Assembly (NCBI RefSeq): GCF_947626835.1
Contig: NZ_CANQTS010000005.1
Location: forward strand, 1 to 64,000
DNA length: 64,000 bases
DNA from: an uncultured Acinetobacter sp.
Lineage (GTDB): Bacteria > Pseudomonadota > Gammaproteobacteria > Pseudomonadales > Moraxellaceae
Direction of reading: 5' to 3'
The position numbers and the translations under genes are program-made. Within the stretch, counting starts at the first letter, position 1. Each line of letters starts with the position of its first letter. Under the pieces are notes generated by a model, which did not search any database, was not told the DNA's origin, and worked only from the letters and a program-made list of their open reading frames with translations. Below, piece by piece: positions 42,239 through 51,351 of the stretch.

Positions 42239-42660
42239 AATCCGTGGTAGATCAATATTGACATTTTAGAAAAGTTTTTGAATTTAACTTCTGTCAAAAC
42301 ATAAAAAAAGGCAGACTCAATTGCTAAGCCTTGCCCCATAAGGCATAGCATAGCAAAGCTTGGCAAAAGAGCATATAGCTAAAGTTGTTGATCACTCAAA
42401 AAGTCACAGATTTAATTTTTATGAGGTAAAAAATAGCCAATTTTTGCTAAAAAACTTATCTGATTAAAATAGCAGCGAACACAAGCGCAGTCATTCAATG
42501 CATCACAGCTTATCGAAATATAACAAATTGCTACTTTGATGTATCAGTTTGGTGAATAGCATCTTGTTTACAATGTAAACGTGTGTATATTGCAAGATAT
42601 ATTGAAACGTATCTATTGGATTTTTAAAGGATACGTCAAGTTAATAAAGGGGCATTATGC

Positions 42661-43377
42661 ATGAGCCAAGAAGAAAAGTTACCTAAAATTTTAATTGTTG
42701 AAGATGACGAACGTCTTGCACGTTTAACGCAAGAGTATTTGATTCGTAATGGTCTAGAAGTTGGGGTAGAAACCGACGGTAATCGCGCCATCCGTCGTAT
42801 TATTGCTGAGCAACCTGATTTGGTGGTGCTTGATGTGATGTTACCTGGTGCAGATGGTTTAACCATTTGTCGTGAGGTGCGTCCGCATTTTCACCAACCG
42901 ATTTTAATGCTCACTGCACGCACCGAAGATATGGACCAAGTGTTGGGTCTAGAAATGGGTGCCGATGATTATGTAGCAAAACCTGTGCAACCGCGCGTGT
43001 TATTGGCACGTATTCGTGCTTTATTGCGTCGTACCGATAAAGTCGCTGAAGATGAAGTGGCACAGCGCATTGAATTTGACGACTTAGTGATTGATAACGG
43101 TGGTCGCTCAGTGACCTTAAATGGCAACTTGGTGGACTTTACCAGCGCTGAGTATGATTTATTGTGGTTATTGGCCTCTAATGCGGGTCGTATTTTATCG
43201 CGTGAAGACATTTTTGAGCGTTTACGTGGCATTGAATATGACGGTCAAGACCGTTCGATTGATGTGCGTATTTCTCGTATTCGTCCAAAAATTGGCGATG
43301 ATCCTGAAAATCCAAAACGTATTAAGACGGTACGTAGTAAAGGTTACTTGTTTGTCAAAGAAACCAATGGCATGTAA
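42661..43377 (+). CDS. bfmR: Response regulator BfmR
   Basis: A 238-aa OmpR-family regulator. The receiver domain has the acidic pocket EDDERLARL, the phosphoacceptor Asp in LVVLDVMLPGADG near residue 58, and MLTART and VAKP further on. The C-terminal winged helix includes LTSAEYDLLWLLASNAGRILSREDIFERLRG and DVRISRIRPKIGDDPENPKRIKTVRSKGYLF. In A. baumannii BfmR controls biofilm, envelope stress and virulence genes. It is followed by its kinase bfmS. Confidence 0.95.
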   Translation: MSQEEKLPKILIVEDDERLARLTQEYLIRNGLEVGVETDGNRAIRRIIAEQPDLVVLDVMLPGADGLTICREVRPHFHQPILMLTARTEDMDQVLGLEMGADDYVAKPVQPRVLLARIRALLRRTDKVAEDEVAQRIEFDDLVIDNGGRSVTLNGNLVDFTSAEYDLLWLLASNAGRILSREDIFERLRGIEYDGQDRSIDVRISRIRPKIGDDPENPKRIKTVRSKGYLFVKETNGM

Positions 43378-43414
43378 GACCTTCACAGCACTTTTGATGT
43401 AGGACGACTTTTTG

Positions 43415-45037
43415 GTGTTTAAACACAGTATTTTTTTGCGCATTTACGCAGGGCTTTTGATCTTGATGGTGTTGGTGGCCTGTTCAGGTTACATCCTCAC
43501 CCAAATGATCAACTATCAGCGTGCGCAAGAATATCGTGAGTCGCTCACCGATGGTATGGCCTATATCATGAGTGAGGGCATTGCACGGCAACCGAATCGG
43601 CAACAAAAAGAAGATTGGATTTCAGACGCCTCTAATTTATTGGGCATTCCGATTTTTTATGTAGGTGCCGATCAAGTTGCCTTGTCGCGTGCCGAAATGC
43701 GCCGCATTGAGCAGCAAAAAGCCGTGGTGCGCTACGAAGCGGAAAATGGCATTGCCTATGTAGTGATGGGCATTAAAAATGACCCACAGCATTATCTATA
43801 TGCACAGATTGAAGAAATCACTGAACAGCAAATGAAATTTTTGCCAGTGTTTATTCAAGACTATTTGGCGTATTACTCAGGGCAAGAGGCCAAATACCTA
43901 GCCAATATTCAACAGCATTTTTCTCATCCTGTGAGTGTGCAAAGTATCCGCGATTTAGATCTAGATTCTGAGCAACTCAGTCGTTTGCGTTTAGGCAACG
44001 GGATTATCTTGTACCGCGACAATCCTTCAATTCGTGGTACCACCATTTCGATTATCAGTCCACTTGAGCGTGATCCTAGCCAAGCGATTGTGATAGGGCC
44101 TGTACCTTTATTTAACTGGATGCCATTTGAGTTAGCAGCCGGCATTACCTTACTAAGCTTATTTATCTTAAGTTTAGGGGTATATGGCTTAATGATTCCA
44201 ATGCAAGCCAAGCTGCGTGAAGTGAATCGTGCCTTAGATCAGATGCAAGGCGGTGATTTATCGGTGCGTTTACCGGTAGATGGTACCGATGAACTTGCCA
44301 ATTTGGCCAGCAGTTACAACAACATGGCTGAACATATCCAGCGTTTAATTGAAGCACAGCGTGAGTTAATGCGTGCGGTATCGCATGAATTACGTACCCC
44401 TGTAGCACGTATTCGTTTTGCTTTAGAGATGTTGGTGGATGAAGACGACTACGACTATCGTGTGCAACAAATGGACATGATTGATAAAGATATTGAAGCA
44501 CTCAATACCCTAATTGATGAAATCATGACTTATGCCAAGCTTGAACAAGGCATGCCGTCTTTAGATTTTGAGCAAGTGTCTTTATTTGAAGTGCTTGACC
44601 AAGTGTTAATTGAAACTGAAGCTTTAAAAACCGGCAAAGTATTAGAACTGATTGCTCCGCCGATTGGTCTAGAGGTAGAAAGCGAACGACGTTATTTACA
44701 TCGCGTGATTCAAAATTTAGTCGGCAATGCAGTGCGTTATGCAGAAAATAAAGTCATCTTAAGTGGTGGTTTAAATGCACAGGGCATGGCCTATATTTGT
44801 GTTGAAGATGATGGACCGGGTATTCCTGTTGAGGAGCGTGAACGTGTCTTTGAAGCCTTTGCCCGTTTAGATGACAGTCGTACCCGTGCATCAGGTGGCT
44901 ATGGTTTAGGTTTATCCATCGTCAGCCGTATTGCTTATTGGTTTGGTGGTGAGATTGGGGTTGATGAAAGTCCACGTTTGGGTGGGGCACGTTTTACCAT
45001 GACTTGGCCACTTGAGCGACCAACTAAAAAGAAATAA
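43415..45037 (+). CDS. bfmS: Sensor histidine kinase BfmS
   Basis: About 540 aa from the GTG at 43415 (read MFKHSIFLRIYAG); the track uses a TTG one codon upstream. A first membrane segment near residues 10-30, a periplasmic sensor region of about 215 residues, and a second membrane segment (AGITLLSLFILSLGVYGL) are followed by HAMP. The kinase part has the phosphoacceptor His in AVSHELRTPVARIRF, the N box NLVGNAVRYAEN, and the ATP lid EDDGPGIP and GYGLGLSIV. It pairs with bfmR 38 bases upstream. Confidence 0.94.
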   Translation: MFKHSIFLRIYAGLLILMVLVACSGYILTQMINYQRAQEYRESLTDGMAYIMSEGIARQPNRQQKEDWISDASNLLGIPIFYVGADQVALSRAEMRRIEQQKAVVRYEAENGIAYVVMGIKNDPQHYLYAQIEEITEQQMKFLPVFIQDYLAYYSGQEAKYLANIQQHFSHPVSVQSIRDLDLDSEQLSRLRLGNGIILYRDNPSIRGTTISIISPLERDPSQAIVIGPVPLFNWMPFELAAGITLLSLFILSLGVYGLMIPMQAKLREVNRALDQMQGGDLSVRLPVDGTDELANLASSYNNMAEHIQRLIEAQRELMRAVSHELRTPVARIRFALEMLVDEDDYDYRVQQMDMIDKDIEALNTLIDEIMTYAKLEQGMPSLDFEQVSLFEVLDQVLIETEALKTGKVLELIAPPIGLEVESERRYLHRVIQNLVGNAVRYAENKVILSGGLNAQGMAYICVEDDGPGIPVEERERVFEAFARLDDSRTRASGGYGLGLSIVSRIAYWFGGEIGVDESPRLGGARFTMTWPLERPTKKK

Positions 45038-45040
45038 AAA

Positions 45041-45065
45041 AAAGCCCGCAACTTGCGGGCTTTTT
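45041..45065. terminator. Terminator between bfmS and putP
   Basis: AAAGCCCGCA, loop ACT, TGCGGGCTTTTT, between convergent genes. Confidence 0.92.
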
Positions 45066-45077
45066 GTTAAGGCTAAA

Positions 45078-46571
45078 TTATTTAGTGGCTTGTTTATAGA
45101 CACGATCAGCTTCATCAAAACGATCAGTGACCTCACGATCAGGTGCTTTACCCAATAAACTCACCACAATGATGGCAATAGTGGAACAGATAAAGCCCGG
45201 AATGATTTCATAAACCCCTGTATCACCCCAGATATTTTTCCATACAATGACCATTAACGCACCGACCAGCATACCGGCCAAAGCACCGTTTAAGGTCATA
45301 CGACGCCAGAATAAGGATAAAATAATTAAAGGACCAAATGCTGCGCCAAAACCTGCCCATGCATAAGCGACCAAACCCAACACTTTAGATTCAGGGTTGC
45401 CCGCCATCCAAATGGCAAGTAAGGCAATCAGTAACACCATAATACGACCTACCCACACCAATTCATTTTGGCTGGCATTTTTGCGTAATAATGATTTGTA
45501 AAAATCTTCAGTTAAGGTACTTGAACACACCAAAAGTTGACAACTTAAAGTACTCATTACAGCTGCTAAGATTGCTGCCAAGACAATACCTGCCACCCAT
45601 GGATTAAACAAAATTTTGGTCAGTTCCATAAATACGGTTTCAGGATTGGCATTGACCACACTGGCCATAGCAGGGTTGGCTTCAAAGTAGGCAATCCCAA
45701 AGAAGCCAGCAGCGACTGCACCACCTAGACATAAGATCATCCATGTCATACCAATACGACGTGCATTGGGAATGGATTTAACAGAGTCGGCTGCCATAAA
45801 GCGTACTAAAATATGCGGTTGACCAAAGTAACCTAAACCCCATGCCAATAACGATAAAATCGCCACCACACCTAAATCACCGACCAAATTGGTGGCTTGG
45901 GGGCGTGCCGCTTCAAGTGCCAAGGTCACTTGTGACATGTCCGAGAAGGTCATGAGTGTCACAACAGGCGTTAAAATTAACGCAAAGATCATTAAGCCAG
46001 CTTGAAAGGTATCTGTCCAAGACACCGCCAAGAATCCACCAATAAACACATAACTGATGGTGGCAATGGCACTGATCCAAAGCGCGGTGCTATAAGACAT
46101 GTCAAACATGCTTTCAAACAAACGCGCGCCTGCCACCATGCCAGATGCACAGTAAATGGCAAAGAAAATTAAGATCACACATGCCGATACAATACGTAAG
46201 ATTTTCTTTTGATCGTTAAAACGATTCGAAAAATAATCTGGTAAGGTCAGGGCATTATGCTGCACTTCGGTGTGCACACGTAAACGCCCGGCAACGAGCA
46301 ACCAGTTGAGCCATGCACCAATAATCAGACCAATCGCGATCCACATTTCAGACAGACCGGACAAATAAATGGCACCGGGTAAGCCCATCAGTAACCAACC
46401 ACTCATGTCTGAAGCGCCCGCCGAAAGTGCAGTCACAAAACTACCTAAACGACGACCACCTAAAATATAGTCAGAGAAGTTGGCGGTGGCACGATAAGCC
46501 ATTAGGCCAATCGCCACCATGGCGACAATATAAAATAAAAACGTAATCAGGGTGGGATTCAGGGAGAGCAT
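45078..46571 (-). CDS. putP: Sodium/proline symporter
   Basis: A 497-aa sodium:solute symporter with about 13 membrane segments. The N-terminal YILGGRRLGSFVTALSAGASDMSGWLLMGLPGA block is the PutP signature, and YVFIGGFLAVSWTDTFQAGLMIFALI and LAAVMSTLSCQLLVCSSTLTEDFYK are also visible. It imports proline with Na+. It is monocistronic, upstream of the disrupted SPFH gene's C-terminal piece. Confidence 0.93.
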   Translation of the reverse strand: MLSLNPTLITFLFYIVAMVAIGLMAYRATANFSDYILGGRRLGSFVTALSAGASDMSGWLLMGLPGAIYLSGLSEMWIAIGLIIGAWLNWLLVAGRLRVHTEVQHNALTLPDYFSNRFNDQKKILRIVSACVILIFFAIYCASGMVAGARLFESMFDMSYSTALWISAIATISYVFIGGFLAVSWTDTFQAGLMIFALILTPVVTLMTFSDMSQVTLALEAARPQATNLVGDLGVVAILSLLAWGLGYFGQPHILVRFMAADSVKSIPNARRIGMTWMILCLGGAVAAGFFGIAYFEANPAMASVVNANPETVFMELTKILFNPWVAGIVLAAILAAVMSTLSCQLLVCSSTLTEDFYKSLLRKNASQNELVWVGRIMVLLIALLAIWMAGNPESKVLGLVAYAWAGFGAAFGPLIILSLFWRRMTLNGALAGMLVGALMVIVWKNIWGDTGVYEIIPGFICSTIAIIVVSLLGKAPDREVTDRFDEADRVYKQATK

Positions 46572-46776
46572 ACATCATCCATATTCAAATTGGACAGTTA
46601 AGCAAAGCCATGACTGAATCTGCCACGGCTGTGCGATATTCCTGACCACAAATTTTAAGTTGTTGAAAAAACAAAGGCGAAATTTAAGCATACTTTTTTA
46701 TCAACTGCTGAGTTTTTAATACATGCCACCGCAGTTGAATTTTTTATAAATCGTATGTTATTGATTAAAATAAAAT

Positions 46777-47161
46777 TTAACGATTTTGTCCCATCACGCC
46801 GCGAATGGTGCTGAGGATGTCAGCAGGTAATACCACAGTTTTGGCATTGTTGGATTTGGCTATATCTTGCATGGCTTTGACATATTGCTCACCCAATAAA
46901 TAGGCCACAGGAATTTCTTTGTCACCTACAGCCGACGACACCATTTCAATGGCTTTTTGTGAGGCTTGGGCCAACACCACTTGCGCTTCTGCATCACGGC
47001 GTGATGCTTCTAAACGACCGTCTGCTTCTAAAATTGCCGCTTGTTTTTCACCATCAGCTTTGGTGACTGTGGCACGACGTTGACGTTCTGCCGCAGCTTG
47101 TTCTTCCATGGCGGTTTGCATGGTGTGCGATGGTTTAATATCCTGAATTTCGACCGTTTTT
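46777..47161 (-). pseudogene. SPFH/Band 7 protein, C-terminal fragment (disrupted by element)
   Basis: About 127 codons, from KTVEIQDIKPSHTMQTAMEEQAAAERQRRATV to the end GVMGQNR, form the C-terminal part of a stomatin/prohibitin-type (QmcA-like) membrane-associated protein. It has the Ala/Glu-rich coiled coil typical of the family. The ORF track's start (MCQI) is element sequence. It joins in frame to the N-terminal fragment at 54812-55281 when the element is removed, giving about 284 aa, the normal length. Confidence 0.9.
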
Positions 47162-47167
47162 ATTTGA

Positions 47168-47180
47168 CACACGACACCAA
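47168..47180 (+). repeat. Left terminal inverted repeat of element
   Basis: CACACGACACCAA matches the right-end repeat read inward at 12 of 13 positions. Confidence 0.8.
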
Positions 47181-47195
47181 AAAAATAGAATTAAC

Positions 47196-47292
47196 TTTCT
47201 ATATGTATGAAAATAAAGGTATTTATTGGTTTTTAAAAATTCTATATAGAATTCTATATTTTTTTAGATTTTTAAGTAGAATTTCTATATTT
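47196..47292 (+). repeat. Subterminal TTCTATAT repeats, left end
   Basis: Four copies of TTCTATAT occur in the same orientation near 47197, 47240, 47252 and 47284. One further copy lies near the right end (54751). They may be arm-type recombinase sites or regulator sites; this is inference from position. Confidence 0.5.
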
Positions 47293-47346
47293 CCTTAAGG
47301 TGAAAAATATACAGTAAATGATTAAATTAAACCTATTAAAAGTATG

Positions 47347-47379
47347 AAAAAGCCAACATTCTACTGTTGGCTTTTTAAA
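47347..47379. terminator. Terminator at the 3' end of the element operon
   Basis: AAAAAGCCAACA, loop TTCTAC, TGTTGGCTTTTT; symmetrical, so it works in both directions. It isolates the element operon from the host gene. Confidence 0.85.
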
Positions 47380-47401
47380 TTGTAGAAATCAACAAACAAC
47401 A

Positions 47402-48913
47402 TTAGTGAGCAGCAAGCATCGAGCCTGATTGAACAACATGAATTTTTGTTCCTAACAAAGACTCTAAGAATAATTCAGGTGCAAGCCTTTCATATACGAA
47501 TAAAAATTCTTCTGTAAGAGCTAAATAATTTTCATACTGTCCAGTTACTACACTTCGCCATATACTCGGTCTATACCTAACTAAAATAGAGAGAGAATAC
47601 AAGATTACAGTAGCAATGCATCTATAATCATTGATTGATGAGAATATTGGTAATATGTAGCTTGTTGATGTAAAAGGGCTTTTATGAAGTTTGATAATTT
47701 CATACCAATATTTATGATCAGGATGATTTAGCAAAGCTCTGAAATGCAAATAAGGTTCATTTGTTTCTATATACTCAATCTGTTCGAGGGGCAGATCTAA
47801 ATTTTCAATATCTTCTAAAGTTTTACTGCAAGATTTATCGGTAATTTTTAGATATGTTGCGCCACGATCTTTAAATTTTAGCCCATTAGCTTCCATATCG
47901 TAGTTAAACAGCAACCAATTTTCTTGATTCTCTGTAAGCATACCCAACAAGTCTTCTAGTTCAGGTACGCGAGAAAATAGTTCTATGAGATTAGTAACAT
48001 AAGGGTTGGTTATATCAATATCTTCTGCTCTTCTAGGTTTTTTTGAAGGAAATTCTGATACATCGTATTCTAAAAATTCTACCCATTTTTTAAAAAAGCC
48101 ATTTGATAATACTCCAACTACAAATCCCTCAAAAGCATTATCGGTAAGCGAGTCAAAAGTATATAGACCATGACCAAATTTGGTCATGTCTTCAACTTCT
48201 TGTAATGATGTTGGGCCATTTGGAGAAGCTAACATCTCAGCAGATGCAAATGCGATAGCTCCATAATATAGACTTATAATTCGTTGATTAGTTTTTTGAG
48301 TAATTGCATTTTCAAAATAATCACAGCCATTTTGGACGCAGAAAGCTAAGCCTGATGCCTTAGAAATAATATCATCCTGCGATAAATTTATACCTAGCTG
48401 TTGGCTACGTTGAATAACTAATTTTTCGGCCAAACCTTTTGTTTTAAATTGGCGTATCCGAGTCCAAATTTGGTTAATAGGGTTCTCGGATTGAATGTGG
48501 TTATTAAACTCTTTAAATAAAGTTTTAGGTCTTTGAGGATTAGGGGAAGAAATTTTACCGTTTGAAGCAGATTTATTCCATTCTAATACATAATCCTGAA
48601 TATCTTTAGATTCTATAACCTTTGTAGAAATGCCGTATGCAAATGATTCAATATGGTAAAAACTACCGTTAATGATTATTAGATCAACATCACTATCTAA
48701 TCTTTTATAAACTGAATTATTTGTAGCAGAACAATATAAAAAGCCTATTTTATAAGTGGCATTATTCTTCTTGAGTTGGATTAATAGGTATTCTCCGTCT
48801 TCTATAGCATCGGTGATTACACACTGCCAGTTATGTTTTTCAAAAGGCTCAATAATTTTCCTTTTTGCATCGTTAGTTAAGATATTTAATCTTTGCTGTT
48901 TACCTGTATCCAT
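47402..48913 (-). CDS. Element cargo protein with YaaC-like region, function unknown
   Basis: About 503 aa from the ATG at 48913 (MDTGKQQRLN), with GGAAG about 6 bases upstream; the track start is four codons earlier. Residues about 1-115 look like a compact alpha/beta domain with an acidic strand LDSDVDLIIINGSFYHIESFAYG. The middle (about 140-260) recalls the YaaC family (WTRIRQF..EKL, NQRIISLYYGAIAFASAEML, KFGHGLYTFD). The C-terminal half is helical and unrecognised. It is the last gene of the element operon, 53 bases after srap. Accessory genes at this position are typically cargo; a defence role is possible but not shown. Confidence 0.7.
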   Translation of the reverse strand: MDTGKQQRLNILTNDAKRKIIEPFEKHNWQCVITDAIEDGEYLLIQLKKNNATYKIGFLYCSATNNSVYKRLDSDVDLIIINGSFYHIESFAYGISTKVIESKDIQDYVLEWNKSASNGKISSPNPQRPKTLFKEFNNHIQSENPINQIWTRIRQFKTKGLAEKLVIQRSQQLGINLSQDDIISKASGLAFCVQNGCDYFENAITQKTNQRIISLYYGAIAFASAEMLASPNGPTSLQEVEDMTKFGHGLYTFDSLTDNAFEGFVVGVLSNGFFKKWVEFLEYDVSEFPSKKPRRAEDIDITNPYVTNLIELFSRVPELEDLLGMLTENQENWLLFNYDMEANGLKFKDRGATYLKITDKSCSKTLEDIENLDLPLEQIEYIETNEPYLHFRALLNHPDHKYWYEIIKLHKSPFTSTSYILPIFSSINDYRCIATVILYSLSILVRYRPSIWRSVVTGQYENYLALTEEFLFVYERLAPELFLESLLGTKIHVVQSGSMLAAH

Positions 48914-48966
48914 TATTACTTCCACGCCCTTATATTACTTACATTTTAATCAAAATAAATTGATAA

Positions 48967-49392
48967 CTAATTGTTAAATTTAACTATGTACTTATTTAAT
49001 GCTTCTTTAGTTTCTTTCAATTGCTGCTGCAACAAATGATTGTGATAGATCAGGGAGTTATTCTCACTTAACTTAATTTCATATAGTTCCTGTAATTCAG
49101 CGAGTTCTTCTTTTAACTCTTGAATTTGCTCTTTTTCAGCTTTTTTTTGCGCTTTTTTATTAGCATTAATATCTTTCTCAGTAGCTTTACCAGTACGAAT
49201 TTGCTCTGCTTCTTTAATCTTGATAAGAAGACTAGCTAATTCAGGACGTTGTTTATTTACAGAACCTCTTTTAAGTCCTGCTTCCAAAGCTACTGCATCA
49301 TTATTGATTTTATAAGGTGGCTGTACTATTAAAGTTTTACCATCTATCAGTCTTTGCAATGCTGCTTCAAGTTTTTCTACTGCTTTAGACAT
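48967..49392 (-). CDS. Small coiled-coil recombination accessory protein (srap/TnpC-like)
   Basis: About 141 aa from the ATG at 49392 (MSKAVEKLEAALQRL), overlapping the intB-like stop by 8 bases; the track starts at an upstream TTG. The N-terminal half contains a possible helix-turn-helix (NNDAVALEAGLKRGSVNKQRPELASLL). The C-terminal half is a Lys/Glu/Gln coiled coil (KAEKEQIQELKEELAELQELYEIKL). Position and size match srap of SE elements and TnpC of Tn554, which assist recombination. Confidence 0.75.
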   Translation of the reverse strand: MSKAVEKLEAALQRLIDGKTLIVQPPYKINNDAVALEAGLKRGSVNKQRPELASLLIKIKEAEQIRTGKATEKDINANKKAQKKAEKEQIQELKEELAELQELYEIKLSENNSLIYHNHLLQQQLKETKEALNKYIVKFNN

Positions 49393-51349
49393 TTTTGACA
49401 GCCTCAATCAATGTAATTCGTTTCTCTAGAACCTTATTTATAGATGCAATTTCTACCTTTAATTGGTCATGGAAATAGTTTCCTGACTCATATTGAGATA
49501 ATTGTCTTTCCATAGTGCTTTTTACAATTTCAAGTTTCTTAACTGAGGATTGGTCAAACACAGCATTTTCACACGTTACACAGGCTGTGGTATAAGCAAA
49601 GCCTAGGCGATCACAGTTTGTTTCAAGAGTGCAGCCACCAAGAGGGGTTTGTTTATAATGTATTTGACCTGCTCTAACTAATTTTTCAGTATTCTTTCGA
49701 TCAGAATTAAAAATTTTTCTTAGACCTTCTTTCTGAGTTTCTAAACCTATACCCCTAGCACCAAATAGCATTTCATCCTGCTCAATGATATTTAAAAACA
49801 GTTCAGTGGTATGTTCGATTCTTTCAGTATGAAACTCTCTAATGAGGTCAGACTCAAAGAGGAAATTCTTGCTATCAACAGCATTGTTTCCATAGTGCAG
49901 AGTCATGTCATAACTAATGTGTTGAAGCTGTTTTTTTAAAGTTGGTATTTTCACTAAACCACTTCTAATGGAATAGACAGTAAGCGATCTTCTGAATTGA
50001 TGTGTTTTAAATCGCCACGGTTTTCCAATTTCTATGTCTTCATAGCTCTCCCAATCTTCTAAAGGATTGAAAACATATAATTCATTCAAATCTTCTTTGG
50101 TGAAATTTATGGGATTTAAAAGGCGTTCAACCCAATTATTCATTCCTTGATAAACTTCGGTTACTGGTATGCCATATCTAGGTTGTGGTGTGCCTGTATT
50201 TCCAAATGAAGGAAATAAAGGATAATCCTCTAACTCCAACACTTTTAGGTTTTTATGCTTTCCGTAGCTACCTGAAAAGAACTTTTTAAGTGAATAGAAC
50301 TCTCTATGAATCTCACAAATAACCTTTAAACATTCAATAGCCTTAGAGATTTTGTCACTTGTAATCCATGTAGTACATCTAAGACCTGAAACGGTTTTCT
50401 TGGAAGTAAAACCATTTAAAAGATAGATTTTCTCACCATTATAGGTGGTTGTTGAGTAAGCATTAATTGGAAGGTTCTGCAATTCATTGATACGCATACC
50501 ACTAAAGCACATAATCACCATCGCTGCTATAGATTGAAAGCTTGTGAATAATGAATAAGACGATACTTGATTTTCTATTCCAACAGCTTCATGGAGTGCA
50601 TCTAATTTATAGTGTGATATTAGCTCTCTATAATCTTCGACATTAAATTTTTCCGAATAAAGCTCCAAGCCAAATTGGCTAATTTGATTAATTTGAGAAT
50701 GGTAGTGGTCAATATAATCTAAACTTTTAGTAATAAAATCAGCGTAGATATTTGTAGGGATCAGAGTTGTTTGCTTGGCATCTGACTCCATATTCTTAAC
50801 GAATTTTTCTAATTTTTTTATTTCCTTTTCAGTAATACCAAAGTTATCAAAACCATATTTAAGTTTGGTATTATTGATAGCGGTGAACTCTTTAACATAT
50901 TTTGAAGCTGTTGATTTTTTTAGATTACAAAGATATTTCAAAATATCATTCATTGCTTCTTTACATAATCTCAAATTATTGAAATTACAGTTATGTTTAA
51001 GGCAGATATTGGCTAATTTTTTTAAACGTTGCCCTTGTTTAATCAACACGTTAATTAATCGTGCGGAACTATTCTGCTGAACATCCATTATGACAGAATA
51101 AAGCACCAGTTTGATCTGTTCGATTAAGATTTTAGCATTCTCTGAGTCATTATCTAGTTGGAATATAACTCTTGAAGAAGATTGCTTTTTATAAGCGTAA
51201 CAAAGCAAATCCCACTCAGCATCTTTATATCTAGACAGAGGATTTCCTTCACCATCAAATGAAATGATAAAGTCAGGTTGAGGTAATGAATCAAAATTAC
51301 AGTCATTTACCTCTGTTAAAAGGTGATTATTAAATTGCTGTTCAATCAT
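49385..51349 (-). CDS. Tyrosine recombinase, intB-like
   Basis: A 654-aa protein. The catalytic set is visible in order: Arg in CFSGMRINEL near residue 285, Lys in GFTSKKTVSG near 315, HQFR near 430, and the second His and the Tyr in LQHISYDMTLHYG near 460. A Cys-rich C-terminal region (GGCTLETNCDRLGFAYTTACVTC, near 600) may bind zinc. This matches the second active recombinase of SE elements. It starts 2 bases after the tfp-like gene and overlaps the srap-like gene, so translation is coupled. Confidence 0.85.
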   Translation of the reverse strand: MIEQQFNNHLLTEVNDCNFDSLPQPDFIISFDGEGNPLSRYKDAEWDLLCYAYKKQSSSRVIFQLDNDSENAKILIEQIKLVLYSVIMDVQQNSSARLINVLIKQGQRLKKLANICLKHNCNFNNLRLCKEAMNDILKYLCNLKKSTASKYVKEFTAINNTKLKYGFDNFGITEKEIKKLEKFVKNMESDAKQTTLIPTNIYADFITKSLDYIDHYHSQINQISQFGLELYSEKFNVEDYRELISHYKLDALHEAVGIENQVSSYSLFTSFQSIAAMVIMCFSGMRINELQNLPINAYSTTTYNGEKIYLLNGFTSKKTVSGLRCTTWITSDKISKAIECLKVICEIHREFYSLKKFFSGSYGKHKNLKVLELEDYPLFPSFGNTGTPQPRYGIPVTEVYQGMNNWVERLLNPINFTKEDLNELYVFNPLEDWESYEDIEIGKPWRFKTHQFRRSLTVYSIRSGLVKIPTLKKQLQHISYDMTLHYGNNAVDSKNFLFESDLIREFHTERIEHTTELFLNIIEQDEMLFGARGIGLETQKEGLRKIFNSDRKNTEKLVRAGQIHYKQTPLGGCTLETNCDRLGFAYTTACVTCENAVFDQSSVKKLEIVKSTMERQLSQYESGNYFHDQLKVEIASINKVLEKRITLIEAVKNV

Positions 51350-51351
51350 TA

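Larger units (their letters stand above)
42098..42660. other. Divergent regulatory region between nrdA and bfmR
   Basis: About 560 bases without a protein gene. They hold two probable NrdR boxes near nrdA and a cluster of inverted and direct repeats around 42320-42368 (AAGCCTTGCC, GGCATAGCATAGCAAAGCTTGGCAA). The rest is AT-rich and holds the bfmR promoter, for which no clear -35/-10 pair was picked out. Confidence 0.5.
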
